Shown one piece after another: positions 22,061 through 33,278 of a DNA stretch of 64,000 bases. A program made the position numbers and the translations under genes. This DNA is from Tuctoria greenei (lineage: Eukaryota; Streptophyta; Magnoliopsida; Poales; Poaceae): positions 62,001 through 126,000 of the forward strand of contig JAYESD010000001.1 of assembly GCA_036927565.1 (NCBI GenBank), written 5' to 3'. How positions within the stretch are numbered: position 1 is the stretch's first letter; each line of letters opens with the position of its first letter. A model generated the notes under the pieces. That model did no database searches. It worked only from the letters and a program-made list of their open reading frames with translations, and was not told the DNA's origin.

Positions 22061-24114
22061 ATTCAAATTAATTAATTTTGCATGCAACTAGTTCTATCTA
22101 TATCCTTAATAATCCCTAATCGGAGCAAAGTGGTCAAGGACACTCGCCTGGGTAGTGTGGGTCGACGTAGTCAAACACCTGGTCCTGAAGGCTGTAAGTC
22201 GACTCCGGGATCGCCTCTAATCACGCAAACATATGCAAGAAAACAGTACAAAGAAAATAAGTACAAGCGTGAAAATAAATGCATAGGGATAAACATAGCA
22301 TACACACAACAAGGCATTTACATACACTCCACAGTGATTTAATCAAGTTCTAGTATACCTACACTATGCAATTTACAGTTGTCCATTATTTTATGTGCTA
22401 AGAAACATATAAAAGAGTGCATCACATGATTTAATAGATTTTCACCTACTTTACAACTCATGTAAATACCATTTTTATAAATAAAAGATTTTATTACACA
22501 TAAAATGATGGTTATTTATTTACTAAACATGTGATTTAAGTGAATATCTACTACTGCAGGGGCTAAACTATAAATATCACATAGATCAGGGGCCAATCTG
22601 CTAATTCGTGCACTGCAGTAACAATTAAAATGCAAAAATAGGGAAGTACAGGGACCTTTGAGCTATTTCACAGCTAAAAACAGAATAAATAAGCATTCCA
22701 GGGGCTTCCTAGCAAAACCAGGGACCTAAGTGCGAGAAACCAGAGAACTTCGGGGTTGTGGGCGCAAAACAGCAAAGGGTGTGGGCGCGCCTGATCATGA
22801 ACCGTCGGATCCAAAATCTGCGGTCCAGATTAGAAGTACGAAGGGGTACGCGCGGGGTTATAAAGTGGCCGTCGGATCGGTGACCCACGGCCCCGATAAG
22901 AGGAGCGACGTGGCAGCACCTTAACCCTAGGATTTAAAACAAGCGGCCGAGATCCAACCGAGCGAAGGGGTATCGCACGGTCTAATCGTGGCCGTGGAAA
23001 CGGGATCCAACGGCGCACGGCGCCTTCCGGCCGGATTGGGCACCGACGGTGGCCATGCACGGCGGCGCGCCATGGGCGACGCCACAGAACACGTCGGAGC
23101 AACGCGGATCTATGCGAAATCGACCTAATCCACCGATCTAATCGCACAGAATAAAAGAGGAGGACCTAGCGAGCTCACCGAGGGGTCACTGGTGGTCCGA
23201 GGAGGTGTGGTGCGAGCGCGCGACGGGGGTAGACGGCGACGCCTTCCGGTCTACGGGGAAACGGCGACGGGGAGGTGATCTCTCGGTCCTTTCTTGCTCC
23301 GAGGATGCTCTGGGCCGAGGTAAGAACGAAGGTGGGGTTAGATCGAGACCGCAACCAAAGAACATGATAGAACGCCGGAGAGAATAGAGAAGTTACCCGG
23401 GTTTCACCGGGGCTAGGGTTTTACGTCGCGGGGCACGTCGGGGAAGGTCCGAGCGGCTTCACCGAGCACCTGCAAACCGTGGAAGGAGGTGAGCATGCGG
23501 ACAGGGGGGGGGGGGGGGGTAGACGGGGAGGAACTCACTGGCGAGGAGCTCACCGAGGCGGGTCGGCGGCGGAGCAGGGCTCCCGCGTGGTGAAGAAACC
23601 GGGAGCGGAGAGATGTTTAGATCGGGTGCGTTTTTATAGGAGGGGCTTCCGTGCGAGTCACGAAGACGGGAGCTGCGGATTCATGGCGATTATAGGGATC
23701 CGCGCAGAGGAAAACTTGGCGTCCGCGCCGGGGGAAAAGTGAGGAAGAGCCGTGGCGAGGGAGAAAGCCGACATGCGGGCCCTACGCGTCGGTGACGGGG
23801 AGGAAAGGACAAAACGGCGAGGGGATCCGAGGCGGGCGCCGAGCGCGCGGGCGCGCGAACGGATGGGCCGGCGGGAAAATAAAAGAAGTGGGCTGCGGCT
23901 GAGCAGTGAAAAGGAGAAGGGAATAGGGGTTGGGCCTAGAAGAGATAAGGGAATTTCGGCCCAAAAGGGGCCTTTGGCCAGGGTGAAGATTTTTTTTTTT
24001 AATTTTAGATCTTAAGTCCTTTTTCCAAATTCAAATTTTTGGTGCTTGGCAAACATGAGCAGAACATCCAAGAAAAATTTCGAATAGCCTCTCTAATTAT
24101 ATTGGGGTGTTACA
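22061..24114 (-). repeat. Gypsy 5' LTR, right part
   Basis: It continues the LTR begun at 11548, matching 4506-6559 of the other copy, and ends GGGTGTTACA. The gypsy target duplication TATGG follows at 24115-24119. Confidence 0.95.
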
Positions 24115-26108
24115 TATGGTCCACATTTGGTTCTCCAACGGACACCTTATTACCAGGCCAGAATCTACCTCCTAGTAGCCAGCTGTTCTCAAGTGTATCT
24201 GATATCAACCATGCCACTGGCAAGTTTCGCCTTATCAACCAGCAAGATGGCAACCTTGTGATGTATCCTGTCGGTGCAATCGACCCTGATAGCTCGTATT
24301 GGAATACAGGCACTTATGGCAGTAACTTCCTCTTCACTCTCTCATTGGATCCGAATGGTACACTATGGATGTTCGACCAGAAGACTGCATACACAGATGT
24401 GTTGTTCCTGACAAACCAATCTTCTGAAGCTTCCACAGATACAGATGTCTACTTCCGTTTGACATTGGACGCTGACGGTATACTGCGCCTCTACTCCCAC
24501 GTGTTCTTTAGGCAGGGGAGAGCGCCTGTGACAGAGGTTAGATGGCTGAAGCCAAGCAACAACGGCTGTGATGTGAAAGGCGTTTGCGGTCCAAATAGCT
24601 TTTGTCAGGTTCGTTCTAATGGGGAAACTAGCTGCTCGTGCCTCCCTGGTTTTGAAGTATCAAGTGCTAAGCAAGACATGCAAGGTTGCTGGAGGGTGCA
24701 TACTGGCGGTTGCCCGGGTAATAGCTCCAATGATGATACCAGATTGGTGACTACGATGGTTGAGGTGAAAAACACCAGTTGGTCAGATAACTCGTATGCT
24801 GTTCCACCACAGACGACGGGCATTGAGGCTTGCAAAGCTCTTTGTCTCTCTGACTGTGCATGTGAGATTGCAATGTTTGATTCCTACTGCTCAAAGCAGA
24901 TGCTTCCACTGAGGTACGGCAGGATTTTACCGCATAGCAACACTACATTATTTGTGAAGGTTTATGCCTATGAACCCAAAGCTGTTATACAAAAGACTAC
25001 TAGAAGCACTGGCTCAGTTGCCATGTTGATAGCAGGTGCTGGATTGGCCATTTTCTCACTTATTCTAGTCTCTGCAGTGTCCATACTGATCTATAAGCAT
25101 CATCAGCGGTCGTTGAGGTACATGAGGCCTCCACAACAGCAAGGCTTAGTAGAATTTGATGATGAGAGCATGGTCATCATTCGGTCCTATTCTTTCCAGG
25201 ATCTGGAGCTGTTCACAGAGGGGTTTGCTGAAGAGCTAGGAAGAGGAGCATATGGTACGGTGTTCAGAGGTGCCTTGACTAACAGTAACAGGAGGGACAT
25301 CGCAGTGAAGAGGCTTGAGAGGATGGCAGAAAATGGTGAGAGAGAGTTCCAACGCGAAGTGCGTGCTATTGCACGAACGCACCACCGGAACCTGGTGCGC
25401 TTGCTGGGTTTCTGCAACGAAGGTACGCACCGCTTGCTTGTGTACGAGTATGTGCCAAATGGATCCCTTGCTGACCTCCTCTTCAAGTCGTCAGATGCAC
25501 TGCCTAGCTGGAGCACCAGGGTTTCGGTTGCGCTGGATGTCGCTAGGGGGCTACAGTACCTTCACGAAGAGATAGAAGGCCCCATAATACATTGTGACAT
25601 TAAGCCCGAGAACATACTGATTGACGGCACGGGTAGGGCGAAGATAGCAGACTTTGGGCTCTCCAAGCTGCTGATCGGTGACGAGACAAGGACTTTCACC
25701 GGCATCCGAGGCACGCGCGGGTACCTTGCGCCAGAATGGAGCAGGAACATGGCAATCACCGTGAAGGCGGACGTTTACAGCTATGGCGTCATGCTTCTTG
25801 AGATGATAAGCTGCAAGAAGAGCATGGAACTGAAGCTGGCTGGCGAGGAATGCAACATTTCGGAGTGGGCCTACGAGTATGTTGTATCGAACGGCGACTT
25901 GAAGGAAATGGCAGCTGGAGAATGTGTGGACGAGGTGGAGCTGGAGAGAATGGTGAGGATCGGCATTTGGTGCACGCAGAATCAGCCGGTGACACGGCCT
26001 AGCATGAAGAAGGTCGTTCAGATGATGGAAGGGAGCACTCCAGTTGGACGGCCTCCGCCGCCTGCTTCATTTTCACAGTCATTGGTGCGGTCGTCTCGAA
26101 GCAGGTGA

Positions 26109-26913
26109 CAAAGCCAGTAGTAGTGCAGTTTGTGAAGTGATCCCCCTCCCTGTCTGAGGAAAAAGCTCGATTACAAGTCAATAATCAATCTATGTGGCAT
26201 CAAAGCAATACTTGCTATTCGAGTCCCCGGACTGAAGGAACTACCATTATACTGTATGTAAGATAACTCGGGTGATGCCGTTGGAACTGGACGGTTGAAG
26301 GGCGTCGGAATCGTTGTAATTGGCTAGCATAAGAAGAGACAGAGAAGCCTAATTGCTCTAGCCGTTGCTGGAGGGAACCAGTAATCACACGGGAACTCAG
26401 CTTTTTGGCTCGCGCTTAACTTTGTTGATCACAGTGCCTAACCACTACTAATCACATGGGAACAGTACATTATTTATTATATCTTTTTTTTTTCCATGAT
26501 GGAGTAGTAGTTGCAGTCAGAGCATCCAAGGGTGCCAGCAAAAGCAAAGCAAAGGCACCGTTGATGTTGATCCTTCTAGAAGCGGGCCCGGTCCATTTTG
26601 GTGGAAATTTCGTGACGAGTGAGTGGATGGTTGCTGCTGCCCATTTTACTTGGTGGCGAAGGACGCACCCACCCACTCACTCGTTCTCCCCTCTGTGTCA
26701 GTGTCAGTCTCTGTCTCTATGTAATGGTAATGAAACAAAACAAGAGCCGCGTCCGTCCGTCATCGATTGGAAGACTTTAATTGGAGGGATAAAAGGGAAG
26801 CTCCCTCTCCCCCAACCTTTTCATCCTCCATTCACCCCCTCTCTCTTTCTCTTGCCTGACCTGACCCGGAGGAGGAGAGGAGGACGAAGATCAGAGGAGC
26901 AGGAGGAAGATCG
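26109..26913. other. Intergenic: receptor-kinase 3' region and DCD gene promoter
   Basis: No supported gene lies here. The left part should hold the 3' UTR of the broken receptor kinase. The right part holds the promoter and leader of the DCD-domain gene, with a TATA-like GGATAAAAG near 26786 and CT-rich leader sequence at 26805-26855. Confidence 0.6.
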
Positions 26914-28335
26914 ATGGAGGAGAGCTACGATCGCGAGTTCTGGCAGTTCAGCGACCAGCTCCGGCTGCAGAACAACTTGGACTCCATCTGGTCCGACTCC
27001 GACCGCCGCAACAACAACAACAACCTCCTGCTTCCTCCTGCCTACAGCACCGCCGCCGGTACTAACAAGCTCGCCTTCGGCACCACCAACCATGCCGACC
27101 GCTACAACAGCTTGGGCATGGGCATGGGCAGCAACGTCAAGACCAGCAACAACAACGCTGACGATCGCCTCCTAGGGCTAGGATTGGGCTTGGGCTTCCC
27201 CAACAACAAGAACAGCAACAACAACGCCTTCTTCGCCAACGACGTCAAGAGCTACTTCAACAAGTCCGTCGGCAGGCCGGCCAGCAACAACTACAACAAC
27301 AACAACCTCAGCGTCGTCAGCAAGAAGAACGTCGTCGTCGACAAGAAGACCAAGACCACCACCACCACCAGCAGCAGCAGCAGCGTCGACAAGCAGAGGT
27401 TCAAGAGCCTGCCGGCGTCGGAGTCTCTGCCCCGGGGCGAGGCCATCGGCGGCTACATCTTCGTCTGCAACAACGACACCATGGAGGAGAACCTCAAGAG
27501 GCAGCTCTTCGGCCTGCCATCCAGGTACAGGGACTCGGTCAGGGCCATCCGCCCGGGTCTGCCCCTCTTCCTCTACAACTACTCCACGCACCAGCTCCAC
27601 GGGATCTTCGAGGCCGCAAGCTTTGGCGGATCCAACATCGATCCCAAGGCCTGGGAGGACAAGAAGTGCACCGGCGAGTCCCGATTCCCGGCTCAGGTAA
27701 TTCATTTTCCTTTCCTCAAATCAAGTTATTAATTGGAGTGGTTGGCCGCTGGAACACGTTAACAATTGGATTAGTTGGCCGATGTGACCTTGGCAAACCA
27801 CCAGCACAATTAGATGAGACCTTGGCAAAAGCAACCAGCAAAGTCATAGACGAGGACCTTGTCAAGCCAGCATATGCGTCATAGCTAACAGAGCGGTGCC
27901 TTAAGCTCTCCGTCATCTGTCGCTCTCGTTACTTTAGTCCAATCATTTTTTTTTTCATTTAAGTAGATAACCATCATCATCTTATTCTTATGCTGATTAT
28001 ATCTAAATGGAGAACATTAAATAACTTCCTCAAAAAGATGTAATGGCCACTCCACTCCAAATCTGATGGTGATGGTGCTCACGTCACAGGTGAGGGTTGC
28101 AACTCGGAAGATCTGTGAGCCGCTGGAGGAGGACGCCTTCCGCCCCATCCTCCACCACTACGACGGACCCAAGTTCAGGCTCGAGCTCAGCGTCCCTGAG
28201 GTATGTACCCTTGTGTGTTGCCTCTAATTATCCGTCTAGTTATATCATCCAAAATACTGTACTCACTGCCACTAATTAAATTAACTGCAGGCGCTGTCGC
28301 TCCTTGACATCTTCGCTGAGAAGGTTTTTGCCTGA
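26914..28335 (+). CDS. Asn-rich DCD-domain protein (NRP-like)
   Basis: Three exons, 26914-27696, 28090-28200 and 28291-28335, give 312 aa with exact frame closure. Residues 1-160 are low-complexity and Asn-rich (runs of N near residues 30, 65 and 110). The DCD (development and cell death) domain fills the C-terminal half: GGYIFVCNNDTMEENL, QLFGLP, IRPGLPLFLYNYSTHQLHGIFEA, FPAQVRV, then HHYDGPKFRLELS. N-rich DCD proteins (soybean NRP, Arabidopsis NRP1) are induced by osmotic and ER stress and take part in stress-induced cell-death signalling; the role here is inferred from the family. It is tail-to-tail with the UAP56 gene. Confidence 0.92.
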
Positions 28336-28969
28336 CTAACCACGGCAGCAGCGCAACGAGAATAAAGTCCGTGATTCATTATACACAGTATCTAGTGCAA
28401 GCTATGCTAGATTATGCAAACCTCTGAAGGGGCAGGAGCAGTGTGATCTGATCCCTCCTTGTATCACAAAAACCAAACAGACCTTGTTATGTAAACAGGA
28501 ATAAACAACCGAGTGGTCTCTTCCTTTCTATCAACGTCAACTTCCATAGAAAGTATTGTAACAGAGGACGTACGGTCATCAGGAGGCCATGTATGACCTG
28601 CACCATCGAGACCAGATATATAAAAGCTTACGTACCATCAGCATTGTAATAGACTCCTGGACCAGCGCACAATCGAGCCGATAACCCAATTTATTCCAAC
28701 ATACATGTCAACGCACTGAACCAAAAACGCTAACAAGGCACCAGCGCGCTTAGAAAAACAAAGCGAAATCCTAACACGATCGGCATTAAAACATATCCGG
28801 CTACAGCACGGTACAGATTCTGTCTTTGAAGTACAGCAAGGAGGTGAACAAATCCTCCATACAACATTAGTTCCAAATGTATTCCACTAAAGACGGGGTA
28901 CTTGAAGCAGCAAGCGCTCCTCTCATATGCTCAATTCGTCCGTGTCAAAGCGTGATGCACCCTTGGAAC
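28336..28969. other. Intergenic between convergent DCD and UAP56 genes
   Basis: These 634 bp carry the facing 3' UTRs of the two genes and nothing else recognisable. No repeat or small gene was seen. Confidence 0.6.
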
Positions 28970-31900
28970 TTATGATGGCACTGGGAATCACAAAGAAACC
29001 AAACACATAAGGGCCTATTACCACGGCAGGTAGTCTTAAGAGTAACGACATGAACAAGCACTTACTGTATGTCGAAGTGTCGATTTGCTCTGGCAGTTCC
29101 TTGATGTCCACCTCAAACCTTTCTTGCACCTTCAGATTAAAGTCTCATTAGGCAAACTTCAACGACACAAACAAGACAAACAATAGAGCAAGCACAAGGT
29201 TCTTACTGAGTTAAGGACATCTGAATCTGACGCAGAGGAAACAAAGGTAATTGCAAGTCCCTTTGTGCCGAAACGCCCAGCCCTACCAACCTTCAAAGGA
29301 CATCAGGTACAATTCATCAGCAGCACAAGGAAACGTAATAAACACCAAAAAAAGTTACACTGTGCAGCCAAAAAAAACTTACCCTGTGCAAATATGTATC
29401 AGCAGAGTCAGGCATGTCATAGTTTATCACAATGTTCACACGTTCAATATCAATGCCTCTGCCAACTAAATCCGTAGCCACAAGAATTCTCTTGTGACCT
29501 TCCTTGAAATTCTTGTACCGTGTCAACCTGCCACAAAGTTGCACAACAGGCATTTGATACCATTATGTTAACAGACAGTCAAAGTGCAAATAGCCCCAGA
29601 AAGGGCCCAAGCAGTAAAAACAGTTCAGAAAAGAAAAAGGCATGCAGGTAAATAGACTGGGTATAACATAATGATAACCTAACAAAGAATGAAACCATCA
29701 CCAAGCAAGCGAATATAGCCATGAAGCGTACATAAGTACACAGTAGAGCAAGACAGAATGATCCAAGCAGAAAAGTCAATGGACCATCAAGCAAGCCAAT
29801 GCTGTATGGGGTCACAGAACTAACAATGTAAATAATCAAAAATAAAAGAGAACTGGACAGACTCCTTGTGGATCATAACCTGAGTCAGGTGTGCATATGG
29901 TTACACATGTACAATTAAATCGCTATAAGACAGTACTATCAGATGAACAGAAGGAATGAGAACAAATACCTTTCTTCCTGGGTCATTCCAGAGTGGATGC
30001 AAATCGAAGGGAAGTTGCACTCACAAAGCAACTTATTCAGTTCAGCAGCTCTGCTGACACTCTTCACAAATATCACAACCTGGTTAAAATCAAGAGCATC
30101 CAAGAGATCATTCAATTTCCGGTTTTTCTCCGCCTCACTCAGTTTTATGTAGTGCTGCAGCAAGAATCATTGATTGTGAGCCACCAAACAAAGGGGTGCC
30201 TAGTAGATATCAATGAATCAAATCTTACCTGTACAAGACCATGGAGGGTCAACTTTGCCTCATCATCAACATAAATTTCCATCGGCTGTAAGGGAAGAAA
30301 TGATAGATGAAAGAAATTAGCTTTCCAGCATCAACCTTGCATCATACCAAAATATGGTATACAAATTCCCGTCAGAGTTCACATCCTCCATATGGAAGTA
30401 GTGTTATGCACTGTTGCACAATGTAGGTTCACCAAATATGCTTCATGCTTGCAACAGTGCTTCCCAATACAATTCCGGACAAATGAAAGCTGCTTTGTCC
30501 ACCAGCCAAAGACAAGTGGAGAACCAGTAGTCAACTCCAATGAAGCAAAACCAAGTGAACATGGAGTGTGCAGCAAACTGGAGAATATTGTCCAGGAGTA
30601 TGATTGAATCTTCAGAACAGCGACCCTCCTGTACTGTCCCCAGTTCCCAACACATTGCCAAAATGTTCATGCTTCACTGTTAGACCTATTCAACTCTCCA
30701 CCTTATATGGTACTGGCACGGTAAAAGGAACAAAAAAAAGAAAGAAGGCCACAACTCACTACTCTCTACATGCTACTGAACAGAAATCCCTTCACCTATG
30801 AGAGCAGACAACAGCAGTGACTCTCATGTTGGTAGATTTGAGAAGATCTACCAAGAAGATCACCACCAGAACATGCAGGATTTAAATACGATCAACTGTT
30901 GAAAGAGGAGCTGGAGAAGGCTGCAGGAAATTACATCTTGCATAAATTTCTTGCATACAGGACGGATCTCCTTGCTGAGTGTAGCTGAAAACATCATGAC
31001 TTGCTTGTCATGAGGTGTCATTTTGAAGATCTCTTGGACATCTCTTCGCATGTCTGCGTGTTAAAAAAATTGTCAGGTACATCAAAGTAAAAAAGGTTAC
31101 AAAATGGTCATTACAATACTACATAATGAACAGGATGATAGCTAGGGACATGAAATTACCAAGTGACTCGAGCATCTTGTCACATTCATCAAGGATGAAA
31201 TGCCTCACATTCTTCAAGGAGAGGTCCTTCTCCCTTGCAAGAGCAAGGATCCTACCAGGTGTGCCGACCACAATATGAGGGCATTCATTCTTCAACAAGT
31301 CTTTATGCTTTCGGATGTGAACGCCTCCATAGAAGACAGCAACTTTTAGCTCGGACAAATATTTGCTGAACCTTTCAAATTCGTGGCAAATCTGCAGCAA
31401 AGAGAAGACAGCACAACAATCAACATATAATACAAAATGATCCAGAAACAAACAAAGGCACAAGTACTGTATACAAACCTGGTATGCCAGCTCCCTAGTG
31501 TGGCATAATACAAGCGCCGCTACCTGACCAGCGACAGGGTCAATTTGCTGGAGGGATGAAAGGACAAAAACAGCAGTCTTGCCCATGCCAGATTTTGCTT
31601 GGCAGATGACATCCATTCCAAGAATTGCTTGAGGGATGCACTCATGTTGCACTGATGTGGAACCAAAAGAAATTGGAGCAGCACCCCAGTGAGTAAAAGT
31701 TTAACCTTCTGGGTCCGTGTTAATGGAAAGTGTTACCATATTCCCTTCCAACAGGGAAGGGAGTATCAGAAGAATTTATACCTGCAATACCAGCAGTGCA
31801 AGAATGTTATTCCCAATAGTAGGGGCAAATGAACAACTATGGCATCATTGGGACATTTGGCAGTATAAAAAAGTCAGGGTCTATGGCACTCGGGACATGA

Positions 31901-32702
31901 AATTGTTTTCCTTATGGGACTTAATTCTGCCACGTTTCAAATGTTCATAACCTGATTGACCACACAATACTCAAACAGACACTTCCTAGATACTTCAAGG
32001 GTAATTTATGGACATGGAAACTTCAAACATGTCGTCATAACAACAGAGCACCTGAGGGCTAATTGTCTAAGACCAGAGGCAGGTAGCAAATACTATGCTT
32101 GCCTGAACAGTACAAAGCATAGTAACAAAAACTACAGTACGTTAGTAAAATATCCGTAGCACCTAAGAGTAACAGAAACAGTATTGAAAGTTCAAACGAG
32201 TAATACCATACTAAAAACGGAAGCATCGCTACGATGTTGAGCACCAAACAAAGGCAGAGATACCTAGTGATAGTAAACTGCTACTATTTTGTTTCAACTC
32301 CATCCAAACCTATAGACGGGAATTTTTGACTTGGTGTGTTCATTTACAGCAGAGCAGAGGGATGAAGAGTAAGAGCAGAATAGACTTGCCTTCGGAAGGA
32401 TGCTCAAAACCGCAGTCCTGGATGGCACGAAGCAACTCAGGCTTGAGGAGGAAGTCTCTGAACCCGGAGCTGTGGATCCCGACGTAACCCCTGTCGATTG
32501 TTGGTTCAAGCGTATGGGAATCAGATCGGAGGATATCCGTTGGGGCAGTTGGAAATCTAGAGAAGCAGGAGAAAAGGGCCACGTACTTCTTTGCGACCTC
32601 TCCGGTGGGCTTGGCGGCGGAGCCATCGACGGCCTTGTCGTCGTCCTCCTCGTAGTCCAGGAGATCCTCCTCGTAGACGTCGTTCTCCTTGGCCTCTCCC
32701 AT
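28970..32702 (-). CDS. UAP56: UAP56/BAT1-type DEAD-box ATP-dependent RNA helicase
   Basis: Eleven minus-strand exons: 32702-32587, 32490-32390, 31651-31479, 31391-31160, 31053-30935, 30285-30229, 30154-29970, 29527-29383, 29290-29207, 29129-29066, 28980-28970. They give 428 aa, the family's usual length. Motifs in order: acidic N-terminus ([13 protein letters not shown]); Q-motif region ([21 protein letters not shown]); Walker [28 protein letters not shown] box (ILDECDKM), typical of this subfamily instead of [39 protein letters not shown]-terminal MPS. UAP56 unwinds RNA in spliceosome assembly and recruits TREX for nuclear mRNA export. Intron 2 has a GC donor (AAG|GCAAGT). The start is the [11 protein letters not shown]; an in-frame upstream ATG (32747) adds 15 unconserved residues. 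Confidence 0.97.
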
Positions 32703-33278
32703 CCTGTGTGTGTCGTGTGTGAGAGAGAGAGAGAGAGAACCAACCATGAGAACCCACGGGCGCCACGAGTAGATGCCGCGATTTCAGCTTCAGGTCGAGA
32801 CCTAGAACTCACATGAATCACTAGATCTGGCGAGCCGAGAAGTGAGGAACGAGTGGGGATTGGATCGGAGGGGCAGGCGGCTGCACAGAAACAATCGATT
32901 AGCTGCTCTGGTGGGCTTTGGGGGCGTCGGCTGTCGGCGAGGAGAGGATTGGGTTGAGCTCTGTTGAGCACCAATGAACAGAGACGAACCAGTTGGGAGG
33001 CTAGGGTTTCCGCCGAGACGAAGAAGACGCGGGCAGCCGAGGCGTCGGGGGCCTTTTTATACGACCCCCCCCCCCCCCCCCCCCCCGGTTGTTTGGGACG
33101 GGTCGTCGTAATGGATGGGCCTGGAGAAGTTGTTTAAAGGCCCATGAAGGAAATGATGACAGAGTGCTGCTGCTGTGTCACTGACTTTACTCCTCCTCTC
33201 ACTGCTGGTCTGGTGCTTCTTCTTCCCCACCCCCGGTCGGCGGCCGCCGTAGTCCCCTTGCTTGCTCCGACGCTGGGA
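32703..33278. promoter_or_regulatory. Head-to-head promoter region of UAP56 and PWWP genes
   Basis: Only 576 bp separate the two start codons, so both promoters and 5' leaders must fit here. It includes a GA/CT microsatellite in the UAP56 leader (about 32719-32738) and a run of 22 C at 33065-33086. No clear TATA box was seen on either side, as is common for broadly expressed divergent pairs. Shared regulation is inference. Confidence 0.55.

Larger units (their letters stand above)
3145..24114 (-). mobile_element. Ty3/gypsy chromovirus LTR retrotransposon (Tekay/Del-like), carrying a nested copia
   Basis: The outer element is in minus orientation, bounded by TGTAACACCC and GGGTGTTACA, with the 5-bp target duplication TATGG at 3140-3144 and 24115-24119. 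It comprises LTR 3145-6559 (3' LTR), internal region 6560-11547 and the second LTR (5' LTR) at 11548-12907 plus 22061-24114, the gap being the nested copia. Without the copia it is 11,822 bp. Order on the minus strand is LTR, primer site, gag, protease, RT, RNase H, integrase, chromodomain, polypurine tract, LTR. That order with a C-terminal chromodomain and long LTRs marks a chromovirus; the Tekay/Del assignment is inference. By eye the LTRs differ at about 16 substitutions, roughly 0.5%, so the insertion is young. Confidence 0.95.
2716..26108 (+). pseudogene. G-type lectin receptor-like Ser/Thr kinase gene split by a nested retrotransposon
   Basis: This is an intronless gene in two pieces: 2716-3144 (143 codons) and 24120-26108 (662 codons plus stop). 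Together they would encode about 805 aa, normal for plant LecRK-type kinases. Piece 1 has a signal peptide (residues 1 to about 23) and the start of a B-type mannose-binding lectin domain, ending in VIW. Piece 2 resumes STFGSPTDT, the usual continuation. It then has a Cys-rich EGF-like stretch (GVCGPNSFC..CSCLPGF), a PAN-like Cys region, one transmembrane helix (about 25015-25095) and a complete kinase: GRGAYGTVF loop, IAVKRL lysine, HCDIKPEN catalytic loop, DFG, APEW. The HCD loop makes it a non-RD kinase, a type often linked to immune receptors. Translation into the LTR adds 57 residues then stops, giving a 200-residue fragment without membrane anchor or kinase. I see no other lesion, so the break is recent. 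Confidence 0.93.

Noticed and set aside
24039..24119. Apparent ATG at 24039 as start of the kinase ORF
   Set aside because: These codons lie in the gypsy LTR; the true gene starts at 2716 and re-enters at 24120.
27178..27705. 175-codon minus-strand open frame
   Set aside because: It is antisense to exon 1 of the DCD gene, caused by its repetitive Asn/Thr/Ser codons.
32294..32974. 226-codon minus-strand open frame
   Set aside because: It overlaps UAP56 exons 1 and 2 in another frame and reads through introns.
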